Shown in pieces: positions 12,449-23,622 of a stretch of 64,000 bases of DNA (the stretch's first letter is position 1; each line of letters starts with the position of its first letter). This DNA is from Pomacea canaliculata (Eukaryota; Mollusca; Gastropoda; Architaenioglossa; Ampullariidae), in contig NC_037602.1 of NCBI RefSeq assembly GCF_003073045.1, forward strand, positions 5,622,872 to 5,686,871. Direction: 5' to 3'. The position numbers and the translations under genes were made by a program. The notes beneath the pieces are model-generated. The model worked only from the letters and a program-made list of their open reading frames with translations, did no database searches and was not told the origin of the DNA.

Positions 12449-12547
12449 AAATGCAGGTTAATTTTAAAGTTGATAATTTTGTGTGACCCGCGAATGATTG
12501 ATAAATTTCCAAATGGCCCTTGGCACTAAAATGGTTCCCCACCCCTG
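12449..12547 (-). mobile_element. hAT-like element end inside the array unit
   Basis: Read on the minus strand it begins CAGGGGTGGGGAACC and continues through GCCAAGGGCCATTTGG and CATTCGCGGGTCACAC, a familiar hAT terminus. The flank TCTTGATG on the right partly matches TCTTGAAA at 12093-12100, which hints at an 8 bp target duplication and a whole element of 12101-12547. The left end is not typical, so the extent is uncertain. Confidence 0.45.
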
Positions 12548-12762
12548 TCTTGATGTACTGTCATATTGCAGTAAATGGCACACACACACACACTATTATA
12601 ATCCGATGTGTGTATTTATACTTTAGTACGCGTACATACAAGTGTATCGTTATTTTTTTAAGTAATAAAGCTTCACAACGTAAATAAATCACACAACAGC
12701 AAAATCCCACAAAAACAACTCTTTTCATTAGAGAAAGACAAATTAAACCTGTATGTCTGCAG

Positions 12763-13887
12763 ATAGGCAGCACATGATTTTGCAAAAGAGTCAAAATATA
12801 GAACAAAACAACAGACGTGCTTAACTGAAGGATTACTATCACCACAAAGGCCCTCATCACGGACTGTCAAATACAATGACAAATGAGTAAACTTTCAGTG
12901 AACTTTAGCTATGTCGATGTTACCCTCCACTGTTATCTCTTCTACATTTCTCTACCAAATATGACCTACAAAATGGTAAAAATCTTTTACAAGAAATGCA
13001 TTTATTAATTTCAAAATACTAATATCCTTGCAATCAGTTTTCATCATCGTCACAAACCCCTTCTTATTCGTCGATCTCCTCTCGAAGTCGTCACTACGGA
13101 TTTGCCTTTGGAACCATCTACTGACCAGCATGGCAGTGTAAAACCTCATGGAGGCCATCTTCCGCGGTACTTTCGCCATTGACTTTATCATAAGAGAACA
13201 GTGGAATCCTGGCTTTGACCTCTTCTTAACACCCACTTTACTATCGTGTTACAATCAGAGGCGTATTTCCCAATAGGCACACAAGGCACTCCTTGGGTGG
13301 GGTAGGGGGCAGAACTGCGCGGGGTTTTGTTTTGTTTTGTTTTGTTTTGTTTTGTTTTGTTTTGTTTTGTTTTGTTTTGTTTTGTTTTGTTTTGTTTTGT
13401 TTTGTTTTGTTTTGTTTTGTTTTGTTTTGTTTATAAAGCCAGCGTGCCACGAGTTAACTGGTTTTTAATAGGTTACAATTATTGCAAAGAAGGTGGGTGA
13501 AAGAACAGATGGATGCAGGGGAGGTTAACGGACTTAAAGCGCTCCCCTAGACCTCCCAGCTGGAGGAGGGGGCGGCGGCATCAAAGGTGCCAATTAGTGT
13601 AAATACGCCATTGGTTACACTCATAACCGTGTCTTCGTTGTGGGAATGGTTGTGCTACTACTCAACTTCCTTTGCCGCCTAAAATCTTACAGCTGTCTTT
13701 CTGTGTACATACTTCAGTTAATTATCAAAGACATCTGCCTTTACTTTGTAATTCGGCAGCTTCAATTAGTATTTGTTTTGTGACAGCTTCGTCTCTATTC
13801 TGTACAAGCGACATGAACACCTTCGTCCTGGACCTTCTGTGGATGTCTGTCCAGAAGGACATGTTAGCATGTACATGTAAGGTTTAG
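12763..13887 (+). pseudogene. Relict B receptor split by a hAT-type element (between A1 and B1)
   Basis: A leader after GTCTGCAG (12755-12762) and a start region at 12911 match the live genes. Disrupted TM1-TM3 coding sequence follows, then an inserted element (13256-13613), and the homology resumes exactly: CATAACCGTGTCTTCGTTGT corresponds to the TM3 stretch YTNNCIIV, followed by CTTTGCCGCCTAAAATC (LCRLKS). A further deletion then jumps to TM6-TM7, where SLFCTSDMNTFVLDLLWMSV parallels LFCISSMMPLVLALLWLLAL of the live genes. It cannot make a receptor. Confidence 0.8.
13256..13613. mobile_element. Nonautonomous hAT-type element carrying (TTTTG)n, full copy
   Basis: It runs from CAGAGGCGTATTTCCC to TGTAAATACGCCATTG, with short inverted ends (GGCGTATTT and AAATACGCC), flanked by GTTACAAT and GTTACACT; other copies have GTTACACT on both sides. 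The 8 bp duplication fits hAT. The receptor sequence reads through when the element and one duplicate are removed. It holds about 21 TTTTG units (13323-13431). The same insertion in all units shows that it predates the array amplification. Confidence 0.85.
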
Positions 13888-14679
13888 GCCAGGATTCCAC
13901 TTCTGTTGCATTAGATTCCTGTAATGGAACATCAGTAACCTTGAGGGAGGGGGACCTTTGGGTCTTTGATAATGGAATTCATTGAAATTGGTTGTGGCTC
14001 TGAAGAGGTCTTTGACATATGTATTTTTTCCGTTTCCAATTGTTTAGTGGTTCATGAACTTTTGCCCTCCTATTCAGTCTGTAGAGTTTTAAAGTGTTTA
14101 TGGACTTAGCTTATATTTTTCTCTCATTTGGTTTCTTAGAGAGTGGAGGACAACTATCAGTTGTCATAATTATACTGATGCAAACGATTCAAAGCTGCCG
14201 ATTGCTGGTGTTGTCTCCCTGCTATTTTAGCTGTTTGTACAAAATAGTTACTTAATTTTTGCTTCTTGCATTCAGCTGTCTTTTTTTTTTTTTCTTGTCA
14301 TGATAAAAAGAATTGTAGTTTTGATTACAGAAAATGCACCTTAATCCGTATCAATTAGGGAAAATCCAATCAGCTAGAAAGCTTCAGTAATTACTACCTT
14401 TTTATAAAAACATAAAAGTTACAAAAAGTTAAAGGAATAAGAACCCTTGAAATGATTTTAATATTCCTCTTCACTTATGACAGCAACCACTTCCATTACC
14501 CTTTCTAAACTGTACTTTTAAATATCTATAGCCGTTTAGAATACACTGTTTATTTCCACTCGCTTGTACGAAGTGGATAACGAAGAGTGCACAGCAACGC
14601 CCACAATTAACGCAAAGAAACTGATATATTGGGATCACGTTTTTGTTCTTACATAGAAATTACTTTTTTTTTTTTTTTT
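13888..14679. other. Spacer and upstream region of receptor B1
   Basis: It begins with the 3' flank of relict B (GGCCAGGATTCCACTTCTGT) and from about 14247 continues with the conserved upstream block of each live receptor, including GATATATTGGGATCA. No gene is seen. Confidence 0.55.
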
Positions 14680-14838
14680 TTGCTATGTACTCTTACGCCA
14701 CTTTATTAGATCTTCGCATTCCTGAAGTGACAAACTCCTCTCTTACATCGTCTTCAGTGAGGTCGACGACGTGAGCGCCACGCAGCCACAAGTTCATTCC
14801 ACTCGCGGAGTCGTGATGGTCGCAGCTTTCTGAACTTC
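14680..14838 (+). promoter_or_regulatory. First exon and proximal promoter of receptor B1
   Basis: The block ends at GTGAGT (donor from 14839). It includes ATGGTCGCAGCTTTCTGA, a five-residue upstream ORF (MVAAF) just before the donor. The intron is inferred as 14839-15447, closed by CTTGCAG. The transcription start is not resolved. Confidence 0.6.
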
Positions 14839-15651
14839 GTGAGTGTGACGATTGTTGTATTTAGTAGGATTGATATTGTCGTTAGTATGATGTACATTAA
14901 TGTATATTGTAGTTCGGAAAGCTAAACACAAGAGCGAGAGAACTATAGAATATAGATACAGAGAAAAAAGTTAATGGCGGAACTCACTTATACAAATTAA
15001 GAAACTGTGTGTGCGTGCGTGTGTGCTGATTGTGTTTAAACGTGTTCGAGATCTCCCCTGTACTTTACCGAAACTTTTCTTCTTCTTCTTTCTTTCATGC
15101 TTAGGATAGAGCATAATTAAATAGCACCTATAAAGATTATTTATTAAAAACACATGCAAACTAGCCAAGGCAATCTTACTCGTGTGATAGAGCAGGAGAA
15201 TATATAGTTATTAAAAGTGAATTGAATATACAAAACTAAAAGTTTAACATCAAATTAAGGATTTGTTATAAAATTAAATATTGATAAACTCATGTATTGA
15301 CCATCAAATCTATAAATGAGATTATTTCTATTATTTGCTGTAACACTACCATAAGTCAACTTTTATTATTTCAGTATATATATTGATAAATTCACACTCA
15401 AATTTTTCATTCAATGAAAGCATTTTCCGATCCATGTGTACTTGCAGTGGGGCTACAGATGATTTTGCAGGAGAATCAAAATCGAAAACCAACAAAGAGA
15501 AGAACTTAAGTGAAGGATCGTTGTCACCACACAGAAGTTCACTTCATGATTTCTCAAGTCACATGGTGAACAAGTGATTACTAGATTGAGCTGGTCATTA
15601 GAGACCGTCTGTAAAACAGCTTTGAACAACAATCGTCGCTGAACTTTAGCT

Positions 15652-16722
15652 ATGTCGGTGTCAGACTACCCTTTAATCTCCTCCCCAGTCTCCACAAATA
15701 TCTTTGACCAAACGTATACATATGACACGGACTTAGAAAAAGAGCACGAGTCCTTCAGAAGAGCAGTATTCAACAGTTTGCAAATAATACTTTCCTTGCA
15801 AGCAGTCCTCATCGTCGCAACAAACCTTTTCCTGCTCGTTGTCATCCTTTCCAAGTCGGCACTACGGAGTCGCCTTCGCAACCAACTGCTGATCAGCATG
15901 GCGGTCTCAAATCTCACAGACGGCATCTTCAACATTCCCTTTATTGTTGATTTAATCTCAAAACGACGTTGGATTCATGGATGTTACCTTTTTGTGGCCC
16001 ACTCAGTGTTTTGGCATTACACGAATAACTGCATCATTGTCTGGGGTTTGGTTTTGCTGGTCGTCTCCTACCTTTGCCGCCTAAAATCGTACGGTGGTCC
16101 AGCATTGTTTCTGCGCATGTCTTCGCGCACAAAAAAATATGTGGCCTCTCTGCTGTTCGTGCTTTTACCGTGGATAATAGCGATTCCTCTGACTTTTTCC
16201 ATCGCTTTGAGTGGGATACCTCAAAGGATAAAGGATTATTGGTACAATGCAGTATGTATCTTTATAGTGGAACGTTGGGCCGAATTCACGTTGAGTATTT
16301 TGATCGTAGTCATTCCTGCCGTGCTCATGATCGTCTTGGTTATACTTACCCTCATCGTGTACAAACGACAGACAGTGATTCGCGGTCCTACAGACCAGAA
16401 TACAACGCTCGAAGGTCCCTCTGTGCATGTGGCTGCTGTAATAATCTGTGTCATTGTGTCTGTGGCCAAAAATCTTGACACTTACATAATAAATCTCTTC
16501 CCGTCACATGAGATTTTTGTCACATTGGTCACCCTCTTTTGTATAAGCAGCATGATGCCATTGGTCCTAGCTCTTCTATGGCTGCTGGCCCTGAAGGACT
16601 TGCGAGCACATTCATGCGAGATCTTAGCCCGAATTTCCGTCAAGTTTTGCAAAAAGAGTACTTCTGACTCATCAGCATTGGTGACTTTTAACGCACATAG
16701 CCAAGAACTCTCGACGATTTGA
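15652..16722 (+). CDS. Receptor B1, atypical rhodopsin-like 7TM receptor
   Basis: The intact 356-codon frame has seven hydrophobic segments: about 44-67, 78-100, 111-140, 162-185, 208-236, 256-282 and 287-313. A TM3-top cysteine (WIHGC) and a second-loop cysteine (NAVCIF) can form the usual disulfide. The family signatures are lost: VVS stands where DRY should be, TM6 has no CWxP, and TM7 has MPLVL in place of NPxxY. B-type loop residues are ISKRRWIHGC, KDYWYN and SHEIFVTLV. The tail is Ser/Thr-rich and ends LSTI, a possible class I PDZ ligand. The second exon starts at 15448 and its leader holds two short upstream ORFs (ATG at 15457 and MVNK at 15565). A membrane chemoreceptor role is inference; the ligand is unknown. 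Confidence 0.9.
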   Translation: MSVSDYPLISSPVSTNIFDQTYTYDTDLEKEHESFRRAVFNSLQIILSLQAVLIVATNLFLLVVILSKSALRSRLRNQLLISMAVSNLTDGIFNIPFIVDLISKRRWIHGCYLFVAHSVFWHYTNNCIIVWGLVLLVVSYLCRLKSYGGPALFLRMSSRTKKYVASLLFVLLPWIIAIPLTFSIALSGIPQRIKDYWYNAVCIFIVERWAEFTLSILIVVIPAVLMIVLVILTLIVYKRQTVIRGPTDQNTTLEGPSVHVAAVIICVIVSVAKNLDTYIINLFPSHEIFVTLVTLFCISSMMPLVLALLWLLALKDLRAHSCEILARISVKFCKKSTSDSSALVTFNAHSQELSTI

Positions 16723-17349
16723 TTTTAATTGGTCTGACACGTGCTACACGTTTTATGACAAATTATGATTAATGTTTTAAGTACTTTTGATTTTTGAGCC
16801 ATTGACATGTGTACAAGGTATTCCAGATGTGCTGAACTTTTTAAAAATTTCTTATTGACTAAAGTCCTCACATTTTATTTAAAGCTGTCAAAATCACGTT
16901 TCAACTGTTGTTCTAAGTTGGTCCCCCACTACTTAAAGTCTTAAAATCTATTCAGAGAACTCACTGATTGTAAGATGGATGCCACATTTTTTAAATCTTT
17001 CAGTAAGCACTCTGAACAAAATTTGAAATAGTTAAACCTTTAATCAAAGTTTAAACAATTACCCTGTCATCAAAGTGCACCATATTTGACATTTTTTATT
17101 TTGGAGTCCATCGTTTGACCTGTTGTGATCTTAATGATTGTGCTGGACTGTGTTTTGTGATTTTGATATTTTTATTCACTTGTACAACTTAAGCTGATCC
17201 GTTGACCAACATTCCCTTCTTTTTGACGCCAGATTCCTCTTAGTCCAAGTCCATGTTTGTGCATGTCGACAGCGAGATGAACCTTGTGTAATGTGGCAAA
17301 ACTGCTTGATGACTAGACGCAGCAAAACCTGTTTACAGCTTCTCTGACC
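16723..17349. other. 3' flank of B1
   Basis: This is the shared array 3' flank. It stops at TCTCTGACCTG and joins directly to CTCTTCTTAACACC of relict B, so relict A and the N-terminal half of relict B are absent here. The same junction occurs behind B2 (about 33711), so the short form was copied with the block. Confidence 0.65.
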
Positions 17350-18009
17350 TGACCTCTTCTTAACACCCTCTTTACTATCGTGTTACACTCTGAGACGTAT
17401 TTCCCAATAGGCACACTAGGCACTCCTTGGGTGGTGTAGGGGGCAGAACTGCGCTGGAGTTTTGTTTTGTTTTGTTTTGTTTTGTTTTGTTTTGTTTTGT
17501 TTTGTTTTGTTTTGTTTTGTTTTGTTTTGTTTATAAAGCCAGCGTGCCACGAGTTAACTGGTTTTTAATAGGTTACAATTATTGCAAAGAATGTGGGTGA
17601 AAGAACAGATGGATGCAGGGGAGGTTAATGGACAATATGGACAGCTTAAAGCACTCTTCTAGACCTCTCAGCTGGAGGATGGGGCGGCTGCATCACATGT
17701 GCCAACAGGTGCCAATTAGTGTAAATACGCCATTGGTTACACTCATAACCGTGTCTTCGTTGTGGGCATTGTTGTGCTACTACTCAACTTCCTTTGCCGC
17801 CTAAAATCTTACAGCTGTCTTTCTGTGTATATACTTCAGTTAATTATCAAAGACATCTGCCTTTACTTTGTAATGCGGCAGCTTCAATTGGTGTTTGTTT
17901 TGTGACAGCTTCGTCTCTATTGTGTACAAGCGACATGAACACCTTCGTCCTGGACCTTCTGTGGCTGTCTGTCCCGAAGGACATGTTAGCATGTACATGT
18001 AAGGTTTAG
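17350..18009 (+). pseudogene. Relict B, short form (between B1 and C1)
   Basis: Only the region just before the inserted element and the TM3 and TM6-TM7 pieces after it remain. The 17794-18009 frame reads SLLCTSDMNTFVLDLLWLSV, matching TM7 of the live receptors. Confidence 0.75.
17390..17735. mobile_element. Nonautonomous hAT-type element with (TTTTG)n, full copy
   Basis: Perfect GTTACACT duplications lie at 17382-17389 and 17736-17743. The left end is slightly decayed (CTGAGACGTATTT). About 14 TTTTG units occupy 17459-17531. Confidence 0.85.
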
Positions 18010-18789
18010 GCCAGGATTCCACTTCTGTTGCATTAGATTCCTGTAATGGAACATCAGTAACCTTGAGGGAGGGGGACCTTTGGGTCTTTGATAATGGAAT
18101 TCATTGAAATTGGTTTGGGCTCTGAAGAGGTCTTTGACAAATGTATTTTTTACGTTTTCAATTGTTTAGTAGTTTATAGACTTTTGCCCTCCTATTCAGT
18201 CTGCAGAGTTTTAAAGTGTTTATGGACTTAGCTTATATTATTTCTCTCATTTGGTTTCTTAGACAGTGGAGGACAACTATCCGTTGTCATAATTATACTG
18301 ATGCAAACGATTCAAAGCTGCCGATTGCTGGTGTTGTCTCCCTGCTTTTTTAGCCGTTTGTACAACATAATTACTTAATTTTTGCTTCTTTCATTCAGCT
18401 GTCACTTTTTTTATTGTCATGATAAAAAGAATTGTAGTTTTGATTACAGAAAATGCACCTTAATCCGTATCAATTAGGTAAAATCCAATCAGGTAGAAAG
18501 CTTTAGTACTTACTACCTTTTTATAAAAGCTTAAAAGTTACAAAAAAGTTATAGAAATAAAAACCCTAGAAATGATTTTAATATTCATCTTCACATATGG
18601 CAGCAACCATTTCCATTATCTTCTCTATAATGTACTTTTAAATATCTATAGCCATTTAGTATCCACTGTTTATTTCCACTCGCTTGTACGAAGTGGATCA
18701 CGAAGAGTGCACAGCAACGCCCACAATTAACGCAAAGAAACTGATATATTGGGATCACGTTTTAGTTCTTACATAGACATTACACTTTT
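18010..18789. other. Spacer and upstream region of receptor C1
   Basis: It has the same layout as 13888-14679: relict B flank, then the conserved upstream block with GATATATTGGGATCA. No gene is seen. Confidence 0.5.
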
Positions 18790-18951
18790 TTTTTTGCTAT
18801 GTACTCTTACGTCCCTTTATTAGACCTTCGCATCCTGAAGTGACAAACTCCTCTCTTACATCGTCTTCAGTGAGGTCGACGACGTGAGCGCCACACAGCC
18901 ACAAGTTCATTCCACTCGCGGAGTCGTGATGGTCGCAGCTTTCTGAACTTC
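18790..18951 (+). promoter_or_regulatory. First exon and proximal promoter of receptor C1
   Basis: The conserved first-exon block ends at GTGAGT (donor from 18952) and includes the MVAAF upstream ORF. The inferred intron is 18952-19590. Confidence 0.6.
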
Positions 18952-19794
18952 GTGAGTGTGACGATTGTTGTATTTAGTAGGATTGATATTGTCATTAGTA
19001 TGATGTACATTGATGTATATTGTAGTTAGGAGAAACCGTCTGTTGTAGTTCGGAAAGCTAAACACAACAAGAGCGAGAGAATTCTAGAATATAGATACAG
19101 AGAAATAAGTTAATGGTGGAACTCACTTATACAAATTAAGAAACTGTGTGCGTGTGTGTGTGCGTGCGTGATTGTGCTTAAACGTGTTCGAGATCTCCCC
19201 TGTACTTTACCGAAATTTTTCTTCTTCTTCTTTCTTTCATGCTTAGGATAGAGCATAATTAAATAGCACCTATAAAGTTTATTTATTAAAAAACACTCGC
19301 AAACTAGCCTAGGCAGTCTTACTCGTGTGATAGAGCAGGAGACTATAGTTATTAAAAGTAATTTGAATATACAAAAATAAAAATTTAACATCAAATTAAG
19401 GATTTGTTATAGAATTAAATATTGATAAACTCATGTATTGACCATAAAATCTATAAATGATATTATTTCTATTATTTTGTGTAGCATACTACCGTAAGTC
19501 AACTTTTATTATTTCATTATATACATTGACAAATTCACACACATATTTTGCATTCAATGAAAACATTTTCCGATCCATGTGTACTTGCAGTGGGGCTACA
19601 GATGATTTTGCAGAAGAGCCAAAATCGAAAACCAACAAAGAGAAGAACTTAAGTGCAGGATCGTTGTCACCACACAGAAGTTCACTTCACGGTTTCTCAA
19701 GTCACATGGTGAACAAGTGATTACTGGATTGAGCTGGTCACTAGAGACCGTCTGTAAAACAGCTTTGAACAACAATCGTCGCTGAACTTTAGCT

Positions 19795-20862
19795 ATGTCG
19801 GTGTCAGACTACCCTTTAATCTCCTCCCCAGTCTCCACAAATATCTTTGACCAAACATATCAATACGACACGGACTTAGAAAACGAGTACGAGTCTTTCA
19901 GAAGAGCAGTATTCAACAGTTTGCAAATAATACTTTCCTTGCAAGCAGTCCTCATCGTCGCAACAAACCTTTTCCTGCTCGTTGTCATCCTCTCCAAGTC
20001 GGCACTACGGAGTCGCCTTCGCAACCAACTGCTGATCAGCATGGCGGCCTCAAATCTCACAGACGGCATCTTCAACATTCCTTTACTTGTTGATTTATTC
20101 ACAAAACAAGATTGGATTCATGAATGTTACCTTCTTGTGGCCCACTCTGTGTTTTCGCGTTACACGAATAACTGCATCATTGTCTTGGGGTTGGTTTTGC
20201 TGGTCGTCTCCTACCTTTGCCGCCTAAAATCGTACGGTGGTCCAGCATTGTTTCTGCGCATGTCTTCGCGCACAAAGAAATACGTGGCCTCTCTGCTGTT
20301 CGTGCTTTTACCGTGGATAATAGCGATTCCTCTGACTTTTTCCATCGCTTTGAGTGGGATACCTCAAAGACTAATGGATAATTATTGGTACAATTCATTC
20401 TGTATTTTTTTCATGGAACGTTGGGCCGAATTCACGTTGAGTATTTTTATCGTATTCATTCCTATCGTGCTCATGATCGTCTTGGTTATACTTACACTCA
20501 TCGTGTACAGAAGACAGACAGTGATTCGCGGTCCTACAGACCAGAATACAACGCTCGAAGGTCCCTCTGTGCATGTGGCTGCTGCAATAATCTGTATCAT
20601 TGTGTCTGTGGCCAAAGGTCTTGACACTTTCATAATAAATCTTATCCCGTCACACGAGATAGAGATTGTCACATCGGCCACCCTCTTATGTATAATCAGC
20701 ATGATGCCATTTGTCCTGGCTTTTCTATGGCTGCTGGCCCTGAAGGACTTGCGAGCACATTCATGCGAGATCTTAGCCCGAATTTCCGTCAAGTTTTGCA
20801 AAAAGAGTACTTCTGACTCATCAGCATTGGTGACTTTTAACGCACTTAGCCAAGAAGTCTGA
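19795..20862 (+). CDS. Receptor C1, atypical rhodopsin-like 7TM receptor
   Basis: This is an intact frame of 355 codons. C-type signatures are DLENEYESF in the N-terminus, FTKQDWIHEC in loop 1, DNYWYNSFCIFFMERW in loop 2 and IPSHEIEIVTSA in loop 3. TM3-TM4 and the second intracellular loop (LCRLKSYGGPALFLRMSSRT) are nearly identical to the A and B types. The disulfide cysteines are present, and DRY, CWxP and NPxxY are absent. The tail ends SQEV, so it lacks the LSTI ending of B1, A2 and C2; the difference is an indel and substitution just before the stop. The leader exon starts at 19591 and includes the MVNK upstream ORF. Its closest relative is C2 at 39346. Confidence 0.9.
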   Translation: MSVSDYPLISSPVSTNIFDQTYQYDTDLENEYESFRRAVFNSLQIILSLQAVLIVATNLFLLVVILSKSALRSRLRNQLLISMAASNLTDGIFNIPLLVDLFTKQDWIHECYLLVAHSVFSRYTNNCIIVLGLVLLVVSYLCRLKSYGGPALFLRMSSRTKKYVASLLFVLLPWIIAIPLTFSIALSGIPQRLMDNYWYNSFCIFFMERWAEFTLSIFIVFIPIVLMIVLVILTLIVYRRQTVIRGPTDQNTTLEGPSVHVAAAIICIIVSVAKGLDTFIINLIPSHEIEIVTSATLLCIISMMPFVLAFLWLLALKDLRAHSCEILARISVKFCKKSTSDSSALVTFNALSQEV

Positions 20863-21889
20863 CGATTTGATTTTAATTGGTCTGACACGTGCTACAAGTT
20901 TTTTTGATAAAGTATGATTTATGTTTTAAGTACTTTTGATTTTTGAGCCATTCACATGTGTACAAGGTATTCCAGATGTGCTGAAAGTCCTGAAATTGAC
21001 AAGATATGTGGGTGGAACCATGTATGTGAAAATGCTGAGGTTAGAATTTTGCGTTCACTTTTCCCAGTAGACGTTTCTGTGCATGTTATTGTTTAGTAAT
21101 TGTAAACTTCTTAGCAGTCAAAAGAATGTTGTTAAATTTCTTATTGACTGAAGTCCTCGCATTTTATTTAAAGCTGTCAAAATCACGTTCTAACTGTTGT
21201 CCATAGTTGGTCCCCCACTACTTAAATTCTTAAAAACTATTCAGAGAACTCACTGATTGTAAGATGGATGCCACATTTTTTTAAAAATCTTTCAGTTAGC
21301 ACTCTGAACAAAATTTGAAATAGTTAAACCTTTAATCAAAGTTTAAACAATTACCCTGTCATCACATTGTACCATATTTGACATTATTTATTTTGGAGTC
21401 CATCGTTTGACCTGTTGTGATCGTAATGATTTTGCTGGACTATTTTTTGTGGTTCTGATATTTTTATTGACTTGTACAACTTAAGCTGATGCGTTGACCA
21501 ACATTCCCTTCTTTTTGACGCCAGATTCCTCTTAGTCCAGTTTCATGTTTGTGCATGTCGACAGCGAGATGAACCTTGTGTAATGTGGCAAAACTGCTTG
21601 ATGACTAGACGCAGCAAAACCTGTTTACAGTTTTTCTGACCCGCAGAAAGGTTTATTCTAAGCGTTCTTGTACATCACAATACTGATAATCGCGTGCATC
21701 ACTTTATTGCTAATCCTGTACATCGCTATACTGATAATCATTACATCGCGATACTTAATCCTGTACACCATACTGAAAATTTAGCACATCACAGTTTCTT
21801 ATAATTCCGTACATAACAATACCGACAATCCCGTGCATCACGGTAATTGGATATTAATTAATATACTGATGACTGGAGACAGCTTGCTA
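20863..21889. other. 3' flank of C1
   Basis: This is the shared array 3' flank, interrupted by the HMGCR fragment, followed by degenerate repeats of the type CATCACAATACTGATAATC at about 21670-21850. No gene is seen. Confidence 0.5.
20986..21132 (+). repeat. Copied fragment of the HMGCR gene (exon 2 end plus intron 2 start)
   Basis: These 147 bp align without gaps to 43636-43782. The 54 bp exon part, coding [18 protein letters not shown], is identical; about seven mismatches fall in the 93 bp intron part. It sits in the 3' flank of C1, where other units read GAACTTTGATTTAAATTTC; here CTTTGAT is replaced by the fragment. There is no poly-A and no target duplication. A DNA-level patch is likely, because the intron is included. 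Confidence 0.95.
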
Positions 21890-22368
21890 TTGCTTTGGCA
21901 CTTTTTCTCGTGTGTGTGTTTATAATTTTTTTAAAGTACTTTTTTACAAATGTGTGAGTAACTTTTCACCAACTGTTTGTTAATTTATTTTCTTTATAGA
22001 GTGCCATGATAAATGCTTCTATATAAATTTTTTACTTTTGTTTTCTATAACACCATCTATCGTGTCTTGTCTGTATTGCAAACATTGTTGTAAAAAGTGC
22101 TTTCTGACTATACGTTTCCAGTTTTACCAATTTTGTACTACTTGTACTGTGTTATGTGTATGATGATGTTTGCTATAAAGTAGAAGAGAGTTGTGGGAAG
22201 TATATGATTTTCTTGAATTGTCGTTTGACACAAAAATATAAATCCCACACTGCATGCATTCTTCTACATTTTACATTTGAACATTATCCCATAAGGCGAA
22301 AGTGAAATATGGGTGATGTCAACAACTTCAGTGACCCGAGTAGCAGCCAAAGTGCCAACTTCAGTTAA
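21890..22368 (+). pseudogene. Relict A, dead start of a founder-like receptor (between C1 and A2)
   Basis: This is the best-preserved copy of relict A. A start at 22309 gives MGDVNNFSDPSSSQSANFS and then TAA at 22366-22368. It matches the N-terminus of the receptor at 4694, including the NFS sequons. The upstream acceptor region is also homologous. Confidence 0.7.
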
Positions 22369-23134
22369 TTGATAAAGATTAATTTTGATCTGTACAAGTT
22401 CGGAGGAAACAAAGTAACATTATTTATGCATTTACTTTGAACAGTATTACAAGTATTTATCTTGAAAAACAATCATGGCAAACCGCAAACGTCCGGCACT
22501 TAGGCCGTGTAAGTCCCGCGAATCATTTGGTCTGGCCAAGTCAAGACAACCGCAAGCAGGACTCGAAATTCGATAAATCTTTTTTTCAAAACAACTTCAA
22601 TATATATTAAATGAATCATATTAATAACGTAAATTTCGAGGGACAAGTAAGAAACTCCATTATGGGAGAGACAGGACACATAGATTACATGACCCAGACA
22701 AATCACGTGGTCCCTCTTCCTTCACTGCGGTAAATCACAAGATAGTCATTTCCAGGTAGGCTAGAAATGTAAATGTTGCAAATGTGTTAACACACTCTGG
22801 TAAAACTATGGCTTGAACAAAAATGCAGGTTAATTTTAAAGTTGATAATTTTGTGTGACCCGCGAATGATTTATAAATTTCAAATGGCCCTTCGCACTAA
22901 AATGGTTCCCCACCCTTTCTTAAAGTACTGTCATAGCAGTAAATGGCACACACACACACTATTATAATCCGATGTGTGTATTTATACTTTAGTACGCGTA
23001 TACATACAAGTGTATCGTTATTTTTTAAGTAATAAAGCTTCACAACGTAAACAAATCACACAACAACAAAATCCCACAAAAACAACTGTTTTCATTAGAG
23101 AAAGACAAATTAAACCTGTATGTCTGCAGATAGG
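22369..23134. other. Unit spacer with hAT-like relic
   Basis: This is non-coding unit sequence. The hAT-like end seen at 12449-12547 recurs at about 22817-22917. A short (CA)n lies near 22950. Confidence 0.45.
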
Positions 23135-23622
23135 CAGCACATGATTTTGCAAAAGAGTCAGAATATAGAACAAAACAACAGACGTGCTTAACTGAAGGAT
23201 TACTATAACCACAAAGGCCCCCATCACAGACTGTCAAATACAATGACAAATCAGTAAACTTTCAGTGAACTTTAGCTATGTCGATGTTACCCTCCACTGT
23301 TATCTCTTCTACATTACTCTACCAAATATGACCTACAAAATGGTAAAAATATTTTATAAGAGATACATTTATTAATTAGAAAATACTAATATCCTTGAAA
23401 GCAGTTTTCATCATCGTCACAAACCTTTTCTTGTTTGTCGATCTCCTCTCCAAGTCGTCTCTACGGATTTGCCTTTGCAACCAACTACTGACCAGCATGG
23501 CGGTGTAAAACCTCATGGAGGGCATCTTCCGCGGTCCTTTCACCATTGACTTTATCATAAGAGAACAGTGGATTCCTGGCTTTGACCTCTTCTTAACACC
23601 CACTTTACTATCGTGTTACACT
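23135..23622 (+). pseudogene. Relict B receptor, N-terminal part (between C1 and A2)
   Basis: A leader after CTGCAG and a start region at 23278 are followed by disrupted TM1-TM3 sequence, for example CTCCAAGTCGTCTCTACGGA and CCAACTACTGACCAGCATGG. The receptor is cut by the element at 23623 and its C-terminal half is missing. Confidence 0.75.

Noticed and set aside
13241-13450. Minus-strand Lys/Gln/Asn/Thr repeat ORF
   Set aside because: It is the reverse translation of the (TTTTG)n tract in the hAT-type element.
15383-15577. Conserved 64-codon ORF upstream of each receptor, ending HMVNK
   Set aside because: A splice acceptor falls inside it and its own ATG lies in intron sequence. Conservation is explained by the leader exon being copied with the unit; only the short upstream ORFs are kept as a finding.
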